In this document: positions 62,628 through 64,000 of the stretch, one piece after another | Numbering within the stretch: the first letter of the stretch is position 1 | Layout: the number at the start of each line of letters is the position of its first letter | Source of the DNA: Chryseosolibacter sp040902445 | GTDB taxonomy: Bacteria; Bacteroidota; Bacteroidia; Cytophagales; Cyclobacteriaceae | DNA: 64,000 bases | Direction of reading: 5' to 3' | NCBI GenBank assembly: GCA_040902445.1 | Contig: JBBDXJ010000270.1 | Location: 22,495 to 86,494, forward strand | Translations under genes and position numbers: made by a program | Notes under the pieces: model-generated | Database searches by the model: none | Told to the model about the DNA's origin: nothing | What the model saw: the letters and a program-made list of their open reading frames with translations, nothing else

Positions 62628-63644
62628 ATGACTGAACTGGAACTTTTAGAACAAGAACTGCTGAAGCCCTCGGATGCGCTGATCGAAGATATGGCGGCTT
62701 TGAAGGGAGACATTATTTTGCTGGGAGTCGCGGGAAAGATGGGACCGAGTATGGCAAAGCTGGCCAGGCAGGCTGCCAATAGCGCAGGGGTTAAAAAGCG
62801 GATTATCGGTGTGTCGCGGTTTTCCGAGCAGAATATGCAGGCGGAACTTGAGGCTGAAGGAATTGAAACATTTGCGGCAGATCTGCTCAACGAAGATCAC
62901 CTCGCATCGTTACCCGACGCGCCGAATATAATCTATCTGGCGGGAACAAAATTTGGCACCACAGGCAAAGAATCTTTAACGTGGGCGATGAATGCTTACC
63001 TGCCCGGGCGTGTAGCAGAGCGTTATAAGAATTCAAGGATCGTCGCTTTTTCGACAGGTAATGTTTATCCCTTTTCACCCGTAACCAGTGGCGGCGTTTC
63101 AGAGGATCAACCGACGGGACCAATAGGAGAGTATGGGCAATCCTGCCTCGGCCGTGAACGGGTATTTCAATATTTCTCCACAAAGTATAATATACCGACG
63201 CTCATCTACCGACTTAACTACGCCATTGACCTCCGATACGGTGTGTTGCTTGAGATCGCGAAATCAGTATCAGAGCAAAGACCCATTGATCTTACAACAG
63301 GTTTTGTAAACGTGATCTGGCAGGGCGATGCAAATGAAATTGCCATACGGGCATTACACCATTGTGAAGTGCCTGCAAAGATTCTGAATGTAACGGGGCC
63401 TGAAACGGTTTCGATCAAATGGCTCGCAGAACAATTCGGGACCATCCTTGGAAAAGCGCCCATGTTCCTAAATGAAACGCAACCAACGGCTTTACTCAGC
63501 AATGCGTCGCTCGCTCATCAGTTATTCGGTTATCCGCGCATCAACCTCCGGCAAATGATCGAACTTACGGTTGCGTGGCTACAGCAGGGAGGAATGACCT
63601 TAAACAAACCGACACATTTTCAGGAGAGGAATGGCAAGTTTTGA
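62628..63644 (+). CDS. NAD-dependent epimerase/dehydratase-like (extended SDR)
   Basis: 338 residues from ATG 62628 (a GTG at 62619 would add three). The nucleotide-binding motif ILLGVAGKMGPSMAKLARQA is slightly unusual (GxxGxxG near residue 33). The Rossmann fold continues with IIYLAGTKFG, IVAFSTGNVYPF and GEYGQSCLGRERVFQYFS; in the catalytic YxxxK motif the lysine is cysteine (YGQSC). No signal peptide, so cytoplasmic. Its stop is 3 bp before the DapA-family gene, indicating one operon. It should act on a sugar or sugar acid released from the glycan. Confidence 0.8.
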   Translation: MTELELLEQELLKPSDALIEDMAALKGDIILLGVAGKMGPSMAKLARQAANSAGVKKRIIGVSRFSEQNMQAELEAEGIETFAADLLNEDHLASLPDAPNIIYLAGTKFGTTGKESLTWAMNAYLPGRVAERYKNSRIVAFSTGNVYPFSPVTSGGVSEDQPTGPIGEYGQSCLGRERVFQYFSTKYNIPTLIYRLNYAIDLRYGVLLEIAKSVSEQRPIDLTTGFVNVIWQGDANEIAIRALHHCEVPAKILNVTGPETVSIKWLAEQFGTILGKAPMFLNETQPTALLSNASLAHQLFGYPRINLRQMIELTVAWLQQGGMTLNKPTHFQERNGKF

Positions 63645-63647
63645 CTT

Positions 63648-64000
63648 ATGAAGACAATTACACTTAAGACCGATGTAAAGAAATTGCTGCACCAGGGTAC
63701 CGTCATTCCCGCACATCCTCTTGCGTTGGATTCAAAGCGCAACCTCGATGAAAAACGTCAGCGTGGTTTGACCCAGTATTATATGGCGAGTGGTGCGGGA
63801 GGAATTGCCGTCGGAGTTCATACAACACAATTTGAGATCCGCGATCCACAGATCAATCTTTACAGCCGCGTGTTGGCGCTGGCCGCGGAAGAAGTAGCCT
63901 CAGCTTCGCTGACACGTCCTTTCATAAAAGTAGCCGGCATAGTTGGCCCCACGACACAAGCTATTTCCGAAGCGGAAACTGCGGTGCGTTTAGGATATGA
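63648..64000 (+). CDS. DapA-family aldolase/dehydratase, cut by the window edge
   Basis: Open from ATG 63648 to the last base (117 codons seen; the family is about 300 residues). MKTITLKTDVKKLLHQGTVIPAHPLALDSKRNLDEKRQRGLTQYYMASGAGGIAVGVHTTQFEIRDP is the N-terminal part of a dihydrodipicolinate-synthase-family protein, with the first barrel strand and the GAGGIAVGVHT turn. Such aldolases in sugar loci often cleave 2-keto-3-deoxy sugar acids; the Schiff-base lysine lies beyond the edge. It is 3 bp behind the epimerase gene. Confidence 0.8.
   Translation, partial: MKTITLKTDVKKLLHQGTVIPAHPLALDSKRNLDEKRQRGLTQYYMASGAGGIAVGVHTTQFEIRDPQINLYSRVLALAAEEVASASLTRPFIKVAGIVGPTTQAISEAETAVRLGY

Noticed and set aside
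1..64000. Insertion sequences, integrases or phage genes explaining the broken genes
   Set aside because: No transposase, integrase or phage structural protein can be recognised; the breaks look like deletions.

Overview
The window looks like chromosomal DNA of a Bacteroidota species, most likely of the Cytophagales/Chitinophagales type. The evidence is many secreted enzymes with Tat or lipoprotein signals, a Fibrobacter-succinogenes-major-paralogous-domain protein, a LacI regulator of a Bacteroidota type, and intergenic space full of short dispersed and heptameric repeats. No phage, transposase, CRISPR array, rRNA or tRNA gene was seen. The assignment to phylum is inference from protein style, not a database result.

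Left part (1-26 kb), ordinary accessory content: a GH38-like glycosidase broken by a frameshift and cut by the window edge; a Tat-exported phosphotriesterase-like hydrolase; a decayed RHS fragment; a PD40 propeller protein; a VOC fragment; an L-lactate permease; a sodium/solute symporter; a NYN-domain protein; a TetR regulator; a DUF1553/DUF1501 pair of planctomycete style; a DUF6807 protein; and a TetR-tolC-hlyD-ABC-ABC-permease-permease efflux cluster resembling ybhGFSR.

Right part (25.5-64 kb), one large carbohydrate-utilisation locus without a SusC/SusD pair in view: a LacI regulator, two lipoproteins of one unrecognised family, two beta-propeller proteins, six alpha/beta-hydrolase (esterase) genes including a CE15-like one and its deleted copy, two nitrilase-superfamily amidases, a ceramidase-like gene with an in-frame amber codon, three TIM-barrel glycosidase-like genes or parts, a sulfatase, an alpha/alpha-barrel protein and its truncated copy, heparinase II/III, two cytochrome-c-linked propeller dehydrogenases, and an epimerase followed by a DapA-family aldolase. 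The set suggests a uronate-rich, esterified and possibly sulfated glycan; the substrate is inference.

Two signals stand out. First, a 14-bp palindrome CGGGTACGTACCCG occurs four times perfectly and twice with one change (28.56, 38.42, 42.53, 49.58, 54.37, 60.44 kb), each time between or just before genes of this locus and, on reading, nowhere in the first 26 kb. Its central CpG fits a LacI-family operator and the LacI gene at 25.5-26.6 kb is the natural candidate. Second, degenerate 7-bp tandem repeats of differing sequence begin exactly at, or within a few bases of, the stop codons of about a dozen genes on both strands. In addition several genes of the right part are internally deleted, truncated, fused or interrupted, often right beside an operator.
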